From: an uncultured Anaerolineaceae bacterium
GTDB taxonomy: Bacteria > Chloroflexota > Anaerolineae > Anaerolineales > Anaerolineaceae
Length of the DNA: 12,165 bases
Assembly (NCBI GenBank): GCA_937920255.1
Contig: CALDSL010000558.1
Coordinates: forward strand, 1-12,165
Direction of reading: 5' to 3'
The translations under genes were made by a program, and so were the position numbers. The first letter of the stretch is position 1; every line of letters begins with the position of its first letter. The notes under the pieces were generated by a model. The model was not told where the DNA came from, ran no database searches, and was given only the letters and a program-made list of their open reading frames with translations. Shown here piece by piece: positions 1 through 6,586 of this stretch.

Positions 1-1781
1 CGCTGGTATTCTGGTCGTGGCTGATGGCGGCCTTCGCCTCGGCGGTGATGCTGCGCAAGTGGGACCGCGACCGTGAGTTCCTGCCGTGGGTGATCGTTGT
101 TTCACTGGTCACGCTGGCCTTCTTCCTGGCGCTCAACATCTTCTTCGAGAACCCCTTCCAGCGTTTCTGGCTGGGGCCCAACGGCGAAGAACTGGTGTCC
201 ATGATCCGCCCGGCCGGAGCCATCCCCATCACCCCGGATGACGGCCGCGGCCTCAACCCGCTGCTGCGCCACTACGGCATGATCATCCACCCGCCCATGC
301 TATACCTGGGCTTCGTCTCCTTCGTCATTCCATTTGCCTTTGCCATCGCCGCGCTGATCACCGGCCGTTCCGACGACCGCTGGATCCGCGTCACCCGGCG
401 CTGGACGCTGGTGGCCTGGCTGTTCCTCTCGCTCGGCCTGGTGCTGGGCAGCCGCTGGGCGTATGACGTGCTCGGTTGGGGCGGTTACTGGGGCTGGGAC
501 CCGGTGGAAATCGCGGCGTTTATGCCGTGGCTTTCGGGCACGGCCTTCCTGCACTCGGTGATGATCCAGGAGAAGCGCGGCCTGTTCAAGCGCTGGAACA
601 TGATCCTGATCATCATGACCTATTCGCTGGTGATCTTCGGCACGTTCCTCACTCGTTCGGGCGTGCTTTCTTCGGTGCATGCGTTCGCGCAAAGCGCCAT
701 CGGGCCGATGTTCTTCACCTTCATCGGCATCACGTTTGTGATCTCGCTGTGGCTGCTGCTGCACCGCTGGAACGATCTGAAATCCGAGGGGCAGTTGCAT
801 TCGCTGCTCTCGCGCGAATCGCTGTTCCTGTTCAACAACCTGCTCTTTATGGGCATTCTGATCATTTGCTTCTGGGGCGTGATCTTCCCCATCATCTCAG
901 AATTGTTCACCGGCCAGCGCGTGACGGTCGGCCCGCCGTTCTATGAGCGCGCCACCGGCCCGCTGTTCGCCGGTTTGATCTTCCTGATGGGCATCGCGCC
1001 GCTCTCAGCCTGGGGCCACTCGACCTACAAGAGCCTGGGCCGCGCCCTGTGGAAGCCGTTCGCTTTCTCGCTGGTGGTGCTGGGCGTGGTGGTGGCGCTG
1101 GGTGTGCGTTCCTTCGCCGGGCTGCTGGCGTTCTGGCTGGTGGCTTTCACCACCTCGATCACCCTGTACGAGTATGGGCGCGGCGTGGCCGCGCGCGTTC
1201 GCCGCGCCGGCGAGAGCATTCCGGTGGCCTTGTGGCGGCTCTCCGGTCGCTACCGCCGCCGCTACGGCGGTTACATCATCCATCTGGGCGTGGTGCTCAT
1301 GGCGCTGGGCGTCGTCGGTATTGAGATGTTCCAGCAGGAAACGCAGGGCATGTTGCGCCCGGGCGGCACGTTGAGCGTGGGCAACTACGCCGTCACGTAT
1401 AAATCGCTGGCCGAGTGGGACACCCCCGACGGCCGCAACGTGGCCCGCGCCGTGCTGGATGTGAGCAAGGACGGCAAACCGCTGGGTGAACTCTACCCGC
1501 GCCGCGACTACTACTATGAAGCCCAGCAGCAAATGACTATACCCGGCGTGCGCAGCACCATGGAGGACGACCTGTACATCATCCTGGTGGACTGGCAGCC
1601 GATCTCCGATCAGGGAGCGACCTTCAAGCTGTACCACAACCCGCTGATCAACTGGCTGTGGATTGGGGGCATCATCTTCATTCTGGGCACCATGGTGGCC
1701 GCCTGGCCAGATAAGGACCCGGAAACCGAGCGAGAGAAGGTGCCGGCGCGCGCGCGCCAGCGCGCGGGCGCGAAAGCTTAG
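1..1781 (+). CDS. ccmF: Cytochrome c heme lyase subunit CcmF, 5' partial
   Basis: Integral membrane core of the System I heme lyase, which with CcmH transfers heme from holo-CcmE to CxxCH motifs of exported apocytochromes. The frame is open to the left edge: in-frame codons from base 3 read LVFWSWL before the first Met at 24, so the N-terminus is outside the window. Counting from that internal Met, HPPMLYLGF lies near residue 89 and the tryptophan-rich WWD segment WGGYWGWDPVE is at 152-162. TFLTRSGVLSSVHAF follows, then YGGYIIHLG, a large extracytoplasmic loop and a last TM (WLWIGGIIFILG). This order is typical of CcmF, usually about 650 residues. Oddity: the usual DPVEN of the WWD segment reads DPVEI. 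The C-terminus is a short basic Arg/Ala-rich tail. The gene ends convergent to a peptidase gene. The CcmF assignment is secure; NrfE-type paralogs are less likely given the ccm neighbours. Confidence 0.96.
   Translation, partial: LVFWSWLMAAFASAVMLRKWDRDREFLPWVIVVSLVTLAFFLALNIFFENPFQRFWLGPNGEELVSMIRPAGAIPITPDDGRGLNPLLRHYGMIIHPPMLYLGFVSFVIPFAFAIAALITGRSDDRWIRVTRRWTLVAWLFLSLGLVLGSRWAYDVLGWGGYWGWDPVEIAAFMPWLSGTAFLHSVMIQEKRGLFKRWNMILIIMTYSLVIFGTFLTRSGVLSSVHAFAQSAIGPMFFTFIGITFVISLWLLLHRWNDLKSEGQLHSLLSRESLFLFNNLLFMGILIICFWGVIFPIISELFTGQRVTVGPPFYERATGPLFAGLIFLMGIAPLSAWGHSTYKSLGRALWKPFAFSLVVLGVVVALGVRSFAGLLAFWLVAFTTSITLYEYGRGVAARVRRAGESIPVALWRLSGRYRRRYGGYIIHLGVVLMALGVVGIEMFQQETQGMLRPGGTLSVGNYAVTYKSLAEWDTPDGRNVARAVLDVSKDGKPLGELYPRRDYYYEAQQQMTIPGVRSTMEDDLYIILVDWQPISDQGATFKLYHNPLINWLWIGGIIFILGTMVAAWPDKDPETEREKVPARARQRAGAKA
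1745..1758. repeat. Perfect GC palindrome at the ccmF 3' end
   Basis: The 14 bases GGCGCGCGCGCGCC form a perfect palindrome, with strict G/C alternation from 1746 to 1757. They lie inside the last codons of ccmF, in a G/C-only stretch that encodes the Arg/Ala-rich tail. Such tracts can adopt Z-DNA or a cruciform under supercoiling. A role is not shown, and the codon composition alone could explain it. Confidence 0.5.
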
Positions 1782-1793
1782 CCCTGGCTGTTC

Positions 1794-1823
1794 CGGCATC
1801 CTCGCCTGCGGGCGGGGATGCCG
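1794..1823. terminator. Hairpin shared by convergent ccmF and M28 genes
   Basis: Two 13-base arms, CGGCATCCTCGCC (1794-1806) and GGCGGGGATGCCG (1811-1823), pair along their full length with one G-T wobble and a TGCG tetraloop. It begins 13 bases after the ccmF stop and ends 19 bases beyond the stop of the convergent peptidase gene, so it can act for both strands. Neither side has a clear U tract. It may therefore work as a pausing or 3'-end-protecting structure as well as an intrinsic terminator. Confidence 0.72.
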
Positions 1824-1842
1824 TTCGTCACAAACCTGCACT

Positions 1843-2904
1843 TTAATAACGTTCCCATATGCTTTGCAGCCGCTGGTATGGGCGCATGGCGCCGGCCAAG
1901 CCGGCCGCCGCGGCAATCCCGGCGTGCGCGATGTCAAAACCGTATTCCAGGTCGAGCGCGTCGATTTTGTCCGTCGTCGCGTGGTAGTTGGGGTTGGCGT
2001 CCTGCCTTCCGCAGCCGCCGGGCAGATCCTGGCGAAAGAAGTTTTCGATCAGCATCACCGCGCCGGTGTCCACCGCCCAGAAGCTGCCATGATCGGAAAA
2101 TGCGCGCCCCTGCTCGGTCACCACCTCGGCTTTGAGGTTGAGACCGTAGGCGTCGATGCCGCGCGTGACGCACTGCGCCGCGCGCAGCGAAGCCGGTAGC
2201 TTGCCGGCATGAACCTCAAAGCAGCGGTCGCCGTCGCTGTCGTAGCCGAACATGTCCAGGTTGAACACCGCCACCACGTTCTTCACATCGTGGTCTTTGA
2301 CATAGCCGGCGCTTCCCAGCATTCCCAGTTCCTCGCCGGTGAAGAAGATCACTTTGACCGTGCGCGTGAACTGGTACTCGCGGAAGATGCGCACCGCCTC
2401 CAGCAGCGCGGCCGTACCGGTGGCGTTGTCGTCGGCGCCGGGAGCCTGGGTCAGTGGTTTGGTTTCTGATTTGCTGTCCAGGTGAGCCACCAGCAGCACC
2501 TGCTCTTCGGGTTTGCTGGTTCCCGGGAAGGTCACGATCAGGTTGTACCACGGCAGCCCGTTGAGCCGGGTGTACTCGTCGATCTCGATTTGCCCGGCCG
2601 GCACCCACGAACGCACTGTCTGTTCCACGTACGCAAAGGCCTGTGCATTTTCGCGGTCAGAAAACATCGACTGCGTGTCGCGGGTGAGGATGAAATACGG
2701 ATCACCGTCGACCTGCACCGGAAGCTCGCCCGTCAACTGTTGGACCCATTCCAGCCAGCGCGCGCTACTGGTGCGCCCCAATATCTCCGCCACCACCGGG
2801 TTGTACGTACATTCTGGTAGGGCAGGGGCGGCCTGCGCTGGAGCAGATGGGAGCACCAGGCACAAACAGGACAGCACGCAAATTGTCCGCAGCAACGTTT
2901 TCAT
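1843..2904 (-). CDS. Secreted M28-family zinc metallopeptidase
   Basis: Predicted exported aminopeptidase/carboxypeptidase-type enzyme of family M28 (353 aa), expected to act outside the cytoplasmic membrane. A hydrophobic signal segment spans about residues 3-22, with probable cleavage after AQA near 25. The co-catalytic zinc set is complete: H141 in AHLDS, D159 in PGADDN (bridging), catalytic base E191 and ligand E192 in FTGEELG, D217 in NLDMFG, and H308 in NYHATTDKID. Cysteines at 228, 245 and 298 could form a disulfide in the exported protein. Length is usual for a single-domain M28 enzyme and no PA insertion is evident. It lies antisense between ccmF and ccmH, convergent with the former and divergent from the latter, with no known role in cytochrome maturation. 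No Shine-Dalgarno is visible before its ATG. Substrate unknown. Confidence 0.92.
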   Translation of the reverse strand: MKTLLRTICVLSCLCLVLPSAPAQAAPALPECTYNPVVAEILGRTSSARWLEWVQQLTGELPVQVDGDPYFILTRDTQSMFSDRENAQAFAYVEQTVRSWVPAGQIEIDEYTRLNGLPWYNLIVTFPGTSKPEEQVLLVAHLDSKSETKPLTQAPGADDNATGTAALLEAVRIFREYQFTRTVKVIFFTGEELGMLGSAGYVKDHDVKNVVAVFNLDMFGYDSDGDRCFEVHAGKLPASLRAAQCVTRGIDAYGLNLKAEVVTEQGRAFSDHGSFWAVDTGAVMLIENFFRQDLPGGCGRQDANPNYHATTDKIDALDLEYGFDIAHAGIAAAAGLAGAMRPYQRLQSIWERY

Positions 2905-2972
2905 GGATTCTATTAAAACACGAAAAAAACAACTGGTTTGGCAAACGCCATTGCAAAAATGAAAGAGTCGCT
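2905..2972. promoter_or_regulatory. Divergent intergenic region between M28 peptidase and ccmH
   Basis: This 68-base gap is much richer in A/T than its surroundings and must carry the start signals of the minus-strand peptidase gene and of the ccmH-to-ccmD run. On the minus strand, TTTAAT (2912-2917) is a fair -10 placed so close to the peptidase ATG that its transcript would be nearly leaderless, which fits the missing ribosome site. No -35 at proper spacing was found. On the plus strand AAAGAG (2962-2967) is a modest ribosome site for ccmH. No convincing plus-strand promoter box was found. Confidence 0.35.
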
Positions 2973-3464
2973 ATGAAAGTACGCTATGTTTTTCTCATAT
3001 TGTTTATCACGCTGGCGGCCAGCCTGGCGGCGGCCGCGGGCGTTTCCGCGCAGGACGTGCCGACCTTTGTCACCGACGATGATGTCAACCGCGTGGCCAA
3101 GGATCTGTACTGCCCGGTGTGCGAAAATACCCCGCTGGACGTCTGCCCCACACAGGCCTGCGCCCAGTGGCGCGGGCTGATCCGCGAAAAACTGGAAGCC
3201 GGGTGGACCGACCAGCAGGTGAAGGATTACTTCCTGGCGCAATACGGCGATCGGGTGCTGGCCGCGCCGCCCGTCCAGGGGTTTAACTGGGTATTTTATG
3301 TCATCATCCCGCTGGCGCTGATCGCATCGACCGCGGTGCTCTACCGCGTGCTGCGCCATATGGCCCGGCCCGCGGCAAGGCCTGCCGCGTCGCAAAACCC
3401 CGCTCCATCGGTTGACGATGCATACTTAAAGCGGATCGAAGAAGAATTGAAGAAGCGCGAGTAG
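2973..3464 (+). CDS. ccmH: Cytochrome c maturation thiol oxidoreductase CcmH (short form)
   Basis: Membrane-anchored thioredox protein (163 aa) that reduces or holds the CxxCH cysteines of apocytochrome c for ligation by CcmF. The ATG at 2973 gives a good signal sequence (hydrophobic 6-24, possible cleavage after VSA at 26); an in-frame ATG at 2847 would overlap the peptidase gene and spoil it. The active site is LYCPVC (C47, C50), where the classical form is LRCxxC. Two further cysteines follow at C58 and C63 (DVCPTQAC), in place of the usual QN...SNA segment. The helical domain to about 100 (EKLEAGWTDQQVKDYF, YGDRVL) is typical. A TM spans about 106-127 and a charged tail follows. No CcmI/TPR domain is fused. 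The four-cysteine form may be a lineage trait. Ends 35 bases before the chosen ccmG start. Confidence 0.93.
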   Translation: MKVRYVFLILFITLAASLAAAAGVSAQDVPTFVTDDDVNRVAKDLYCPVCENTPLDVCPTQACAQWRGLIREKLEAGWTDQQVKDYFLAQYGDRVLAAPPVQGFNWVFYVIIPLALIASTAVLYRVLRHMARPAARPAASQNPAPSVDDAYLKRIEEELKKRE

Positions 3465-3485
3465 CCGCGCGAATGCCTGAAAAAC

Positions 3486-3491
3486 GGAGAG
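3486..3491 (+). promoter_or_regulatory. Ribosome binding site deciding the ccmG start
   Basis: GGAGAG sits 8 bases before the ATG at 3500. An in-frame ATG at 3473 has no comparable site at useful spacing, so 3500 is preferred. Confidence 0.6.
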
Positions 3492-3499
3492 AAGCCCTC

Positions 3500-4060
3500 A
3501 TGGAAAATTTCGAACCACAAGCAGCCGCCAAACGCCGCAAGCTGCCGCTCTGGGTCTATGTCGTTTCGTTCACCGTGCTGATCGGCTTTCTGGTGCTGAT
3601 CGGCAAGCAATTGATGAACACCTCTTCCGGTCCAATCGCCATCGGGCAGAAAGTGCCGGAGATCACGCTGACCACATTTGATGGCGCTCTGATTTCCAGC
3701 GAAGACCTGGCCGGGAAAGTGGTGGTGCTCAACTTCTGGGCCTCGTGGTGCAAGCCATGCGAGCAGGAAGCCGCCGAGCTGGAACAAGCCTGGCAGATGT
3801 ACAAAGACAGCGGCCAGGTGGTCTTCCTGGGCGTCGACTGGACCGACACCGAGCCGGAAGCGCGCGCGTACCTGGAGAAGTTTAACATCTCCTATCCCAA
3901 CGGCCCGGACCTACGCACCCGCTTGGGCGATCTGTTCCGCATCACCGGCGTGCCGGAGACGTATTTCATCAACCCCGAAGGCGAACTGGCCTATGTGAAG
4001 AAAGGCCCGTTCCTCTCGCTGCAAGAGATCCAGACCGTTCTGGACTCGATGATCCAATAA
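3500..4060 (+). CDS. ccmG: Membrane-anchored thioredoxin-like CcmG/ResA/DsbE protein
   Basis: Thiol-disulfide oxidoreductase (186 aa) that passes reducing power to CcmH and apocytochrome c on the outer face of the membrane. A basic N-terminus (KRRK at 11-14) precedes one TM at about 17-35, giving an N-in, C-out anchor. The TlpA/ResA-type fold follows, with a GQKVPEITL entry strand, then LAGKVVVLNFWASWCKPC with active-site C84 and C87. GVDWTDTEPEARAYL is the usual insert region, and the cis-Pro is P152 in GVPETYFI. The final helix is LQEIQTVL. All redox elements are intact. Length is normal for ResA/CcmG. It lies between ccmH and the CcmI-like gene, which supports CcmG over a general TlpA. An upstream ATG at 3473 would add nine residues. 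Confidence 0.93.
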   Translation: MENFEPQAAAKRRKLPLWVYVVSFTVLIGFLVLIGKQLMNTSSGPIAIGQKVPEITLTTFDGALISSEDLAGKVVVLNFWASWCKPCEQEAAELEQAWQMYKDSGQVVFLGVDWTDTEPEARAYLEKFNISYPNGPDLRTRLGDLFRITGVPETYFINPEGELAYVKKGPFLSLQEIQTVLDSMIQ

Positions 4061-4082
4061 CAAGCGCACGGAAGGCATCTAC

Positions 4083-4643
4083 ATGGCATCTGTTGACCTG
4101 GGTTCAATCTTTTTGATCATTGCTCTGGCGCTGCTGGTGGGTTTATTCGTCAGCCGCCCGTTTCTCACGCGTGCTACGACCGTGCAACTGGTGGAACAGA
4201 AACGCCAGGTGGATGTGCAGGCCGACCACGAGCGCTCGGCGCTGCTGGCCGAACGCGACCGCCTGCTGACCGCCCTACAGGAATTGGATTTTGACAACAC
4301 GCTGGGCAAAATCCCCGCCGAAGACTACCCCATGCAGCGCGCCGAGCTGCTCACCGCCGGGGCGGAAGTGCTGCGCAAGCTGGATGAGATCGAGCAGACT
4401 TTGCCGTCCAGCAGCGCCGAGGAGCGGCTGGAACAGGCCGCCGCGGCGCACCGCGCCGACGCGCGCCAGCGCCCACGCCTGCCCGCCGCTGACCAGGACG
4501 ATCTGGAAGCCATCATCGCCGCGCGCCGGCGCGCCCGCCAGGAAAAGTCGGCCGGGTTCTGCCCCAAGTGCGGCCGCCCCTTGCAGCAGTCGGATAAGTT
4601 CTGCTCCGGCTGCGGCGCGTCGATCACGCCTGATTTGCGCTAG
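4083..4643 (+). CDS. CcmI N-domain-like membrane protein with C-terminal zinc ribbon
   Basis: 186-residue protein with one TM at about 7-25, followed by basic residues (SRPFLTR) that place the rest in the cytoplasm. A helical segment at 45-105 (ERDRLLTALQELDFD, then GKIPAEDY and RAELL) resembles the cytoplasmic segment near the N-terminus of CcmI, the apocytochrome c chaperone. A low-complexity Ala/Arg region at 112-155 joins it to a zinc ribbon with C160, C163, C174 and C177 (CPKCG and CSGCG). The periplasmic TPR domain that binds apocytochrome in classical CcmI is absent. A good ribosome site, GGAAGG, lies 7 bases before the ATG. The position between ccmG and the cytochrome gene supports a role in cytochrome biogenesis. 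The exact function is unknown; calling it a full CcmI would overstate the case. Confidence 0.8.
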   Translation: MASVDLGSIFLIIALALLVGLFVSRPFLTRATTVQLVEQKRQVDVQADHERSALLAERDRLLTALQELDFDNTLGKIPAEDYPMQRAELLTAGAEVLRKLDEIEQTLPSSSAEERLEQAAAAHRADARQRPRLPAADQDDLEAIIAARRRARQEKSAGFCPKCGRPLQQSDKFCSGCGASITPDLR

Positions 4644-4663
4644 ACTCATTACTGGACTCTTTG

Positions 4664-6580
4664 ATGAAAACCATACGCCCTTTTTTGTTGACTGCCGCCC
4701 TGGCAGCGTTAACGCTGCTGACCGCCTGTTCCGTTTCGCTGGCGCAGGATGTTACCCCTCCGCCAGATTACGTGCCCCCCGTGACCCAACAGACTCAAAC
4801 CCCGGTGCAGATTGTGCTACCCATGGTTCCGCCGGACCCGGACGCGGGCGCGCCCATCTTTAATGAAAGCTGCGAGCCGTGTCACGGCCCGGCCGGGAAG
4901 GGCGACGGCTCGATGGCCAACAACCTTTCCAGCCCGCCGCCTTCGATTGGTGCGGTGGAGAATATCCGCGCCGCGCAGCCGGTGGAGTGGTACCGCATGG
5001 TCACCCAGGGCAATATGCAGAACATGATGCCCGGTTTCGCCGGCTCGCTCACCGACCGCCAGCGCTGGGATGTGGTGGCGTATGTCTTTTCCTTTGGCAT
5101 GACCTCCGAACAGCTTGAGAAGGGTGAAGCGCTGTACTCCGCCAACTGCCAGGACTGCCACGGCGAAGGCGGCGTTGGCAACGGCCAGACCGCCGATTGG
5201 ACCGACCCGGCGCGGCTGGCGCAGCGCAGTGATGTGGAGTTGCGCCAGGTGTTTGCCAGCGGCGAAGGCGATCATCCGTCCTTTGCGGAGAGCCTGGATG
5301 AGAACCAGCAATGGGCGGTCACCAGCTATATCCGCAGCCTGTCGTTTGCCGGCTCGTGGGCGGCCGGTCAACTGCCGGCCGCGCAAGCCACGCCAGCGGT
5401 TGCCGCCGAAACGCCCGCCGGAGGCACTCCGCAGGCCGCCGCCACGCCCGAAGCCGGGGGCACCACGCCGGCGCAGAGCGCGGGCAATATTACCGGTCGG
5501 GTGGTCAACGCCTCGGGCAGCCCGCTTCCCGAAAGCATGACCGTGACCCTGGTGGGCTTTGACTCGATGGTGCAGTCGATGGAAGTCACTACCACCACCA
5601 TGCCCGACGGCAACTTCATCTTTGAGAATGTGGAGCTGCTGCCCGACCGCGTTTACGTGGCCATGGCCGACTGGCAGGGGATTACCTTTAATTCCGATAT
5701 GCTGCGTGGCTCGGATGTGCTCGCCGGGCAGGAAGCGCGCGTGAATGTGCACGTCTACGATACCACCACCGATACCAGCGGGCTGGTAGCTGAGCGCATG
5801 CACGTCTTTTTTGACTTTCCCTCGCCGGGCGTGGTCCAGGTGGGCGAGTTGTTTATTGTATCCAACCCCGGCAACCTGATGGTGACCGGGGAGAACCCGG
5901 GCGGGGCGGTGGTATCCTACACCCTGCCCGAAGGCGCCACCAACCTGACCTTCCAGGACGGCGAATTGGGCGGGCGCTTCCTGCAAACCGAAAATGGTTT
6001 CGCGGACACGGCCAGCATCTCCCCCGGGTCGGGCATGCAGGTGCTGTTTGCCTACGAACTGCCCTACGACGGCGATCTGGACGTGACGCTCACCCCGCCC
6101 CTGCCGGTTTCGGCGGCGGTGATCATCGTCCCCGAAAACGGCGCGCGGCTGTCCAGCAGCCAGTTGACGGATACGGGCGCGCGCGATATGCAAGGCGTTA
6201 GCGTGCACCTGTACACTGCATCAAGCCTGCCCGCCGGGCAGCCTCTGGAAATCAATGTGTCCGGCAACGCCGGCGCGACCGCCGCGCTCGACTCTGGCAC
6301 GACTACCGGGCTGATCGTTGGCGGGCTGTCACTGGCCGTCTCACTCGGGCTGACCATCTACTACTTCACCAGCCGGCGCAAACGCCTGCTGGAAGAGGTT
6401 GAAGATGAGGAGGAAGAGGATGGGCCGGAAGACCCGGATGACCTGGTGGAAGCCATCGTGGCTCTGGACGACCTGTACCAGTCTGGACAGCTTCCGCAGG
6501 AAGCCTACGACGAACGCCGCGCGGCGCTGAAAGAAAAGTTGCGCGTCGCGATGGAGAACGGCGAAAGCAACGGAAAGTAG
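4664..6580 (+). CDS. Di-heme cytochrome c lipoprotein with C-terminal TM and cytoplasmic tail
   Basis: Large exported protein (638 aa from ATG 4664; TTG 4661 adds one residue). A signal sequence ends in lipobox LTAC with Cys22. Two class I cytochrome c domains follow. The first has CEPCH (C70, C73, H74) with likely Met ligand M122 in MMPGF. The second has CQDCH (C162, C165, H166), but the MPxF position reads HPSF (H204), and the domain contains no Met. An Ala/Pro/Thr linker (236-273) leads to a carboxypeptidase-regulatory-like beta domain (about 276-368) and a second beta-rich domain (about 372-535) containing FAYELPYDG. A TM at 548-568 is followed by basic RRKR, a run of acidic residues, and a helical SHOCT-like segment (593-629). 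The protein is thus held by lipid at one end and a TM at the other. Role unknown: electron carrier, redox sensor or Ccm partner are all possible. Confidence 0.85.
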   Translation: MKTIRPFLLTAALAALTLLTACSVSLAQDVTPPPDYVPPVTQQTQTPVQIVLPMVPPDPDAGAPIFNESCEPCHGPAGKGDGSMANNLSSPPPSIGAVENIRAAQPVEWYRMVTQGNMQNMMPGFAGSLTDRQRWDVVAYVFSFGMTSEQLEKGEALYSANCQDCHGEGGVGNGQTADWTDPARLAQRSDVELRQVFASGEGDHPSFAESLDENQQWAVTSYIRSLSFAGSWAAGQLPAAQATPAVAAETPAGGTPQAAATPEAGGTTPAQSAGNITGRVVNASGSPLPESMTVTLVGFDSMVQSMEVTTTTMPDGNFIFENVELLPDRVYVAMADWQGITFNSDMLRGSDVLAGQEARVNVHVYDTTTDTSGLVAERMHVFFDFPSPGVVQVGELFIVSNPGNLMVTGENPGGAVVSYTLPEGATNLTFQDGELGGRFLQTENGFADTASISPGSGMQVLFAYELPYDGDLDVTLTPPLPVSAAVIIVPENGARLSSSQLTDTGARDMQGVSVHLYTASSLPAGQPLEINVSGNAGATAALDSGTTTGLIVGGLSLAVSLGLTIYYFTSRRKRLLEEVEDEEEEDGPEDPDDLVEAIVALDDLYQSGQLPQEAYDERRAALKEKLRVAMENGESNGK

Positions 6581-6586
6581 ACCGCT

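Noticed and set aside
1005..1937. 310-residue open frame on the minus strand across ccmF
   Set aside because: It is antisense to the strongly supported CcmF frame, is His/Arg/Gln-rich low-complexity as expected of a GC-rich shadow frame, and shows no known motif.
2938..2943. TTGGCA as a -35 box for ccmH
   Set aside because: No -10-like hexamer is found 16-18 bases downstream; that stretch is the ribosome site and start codon.
2847..2972. Longer N-terminus for CcmH starting at ATG 2847
   Set aside because: It would overlap the peptidase gene and put about 42 mostly polar residues before a clean signal sequence; ATG 2973 fits better.
4817..6208. 463-residue open frame on the minus strand
   Set aside because: Antisense to the cytochrome lipoprotein, whose lipobox, CxxCH motifs and TM are clear. 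The composition (His, Arg, Gly-rich) is that of a reverse-frame shadow.
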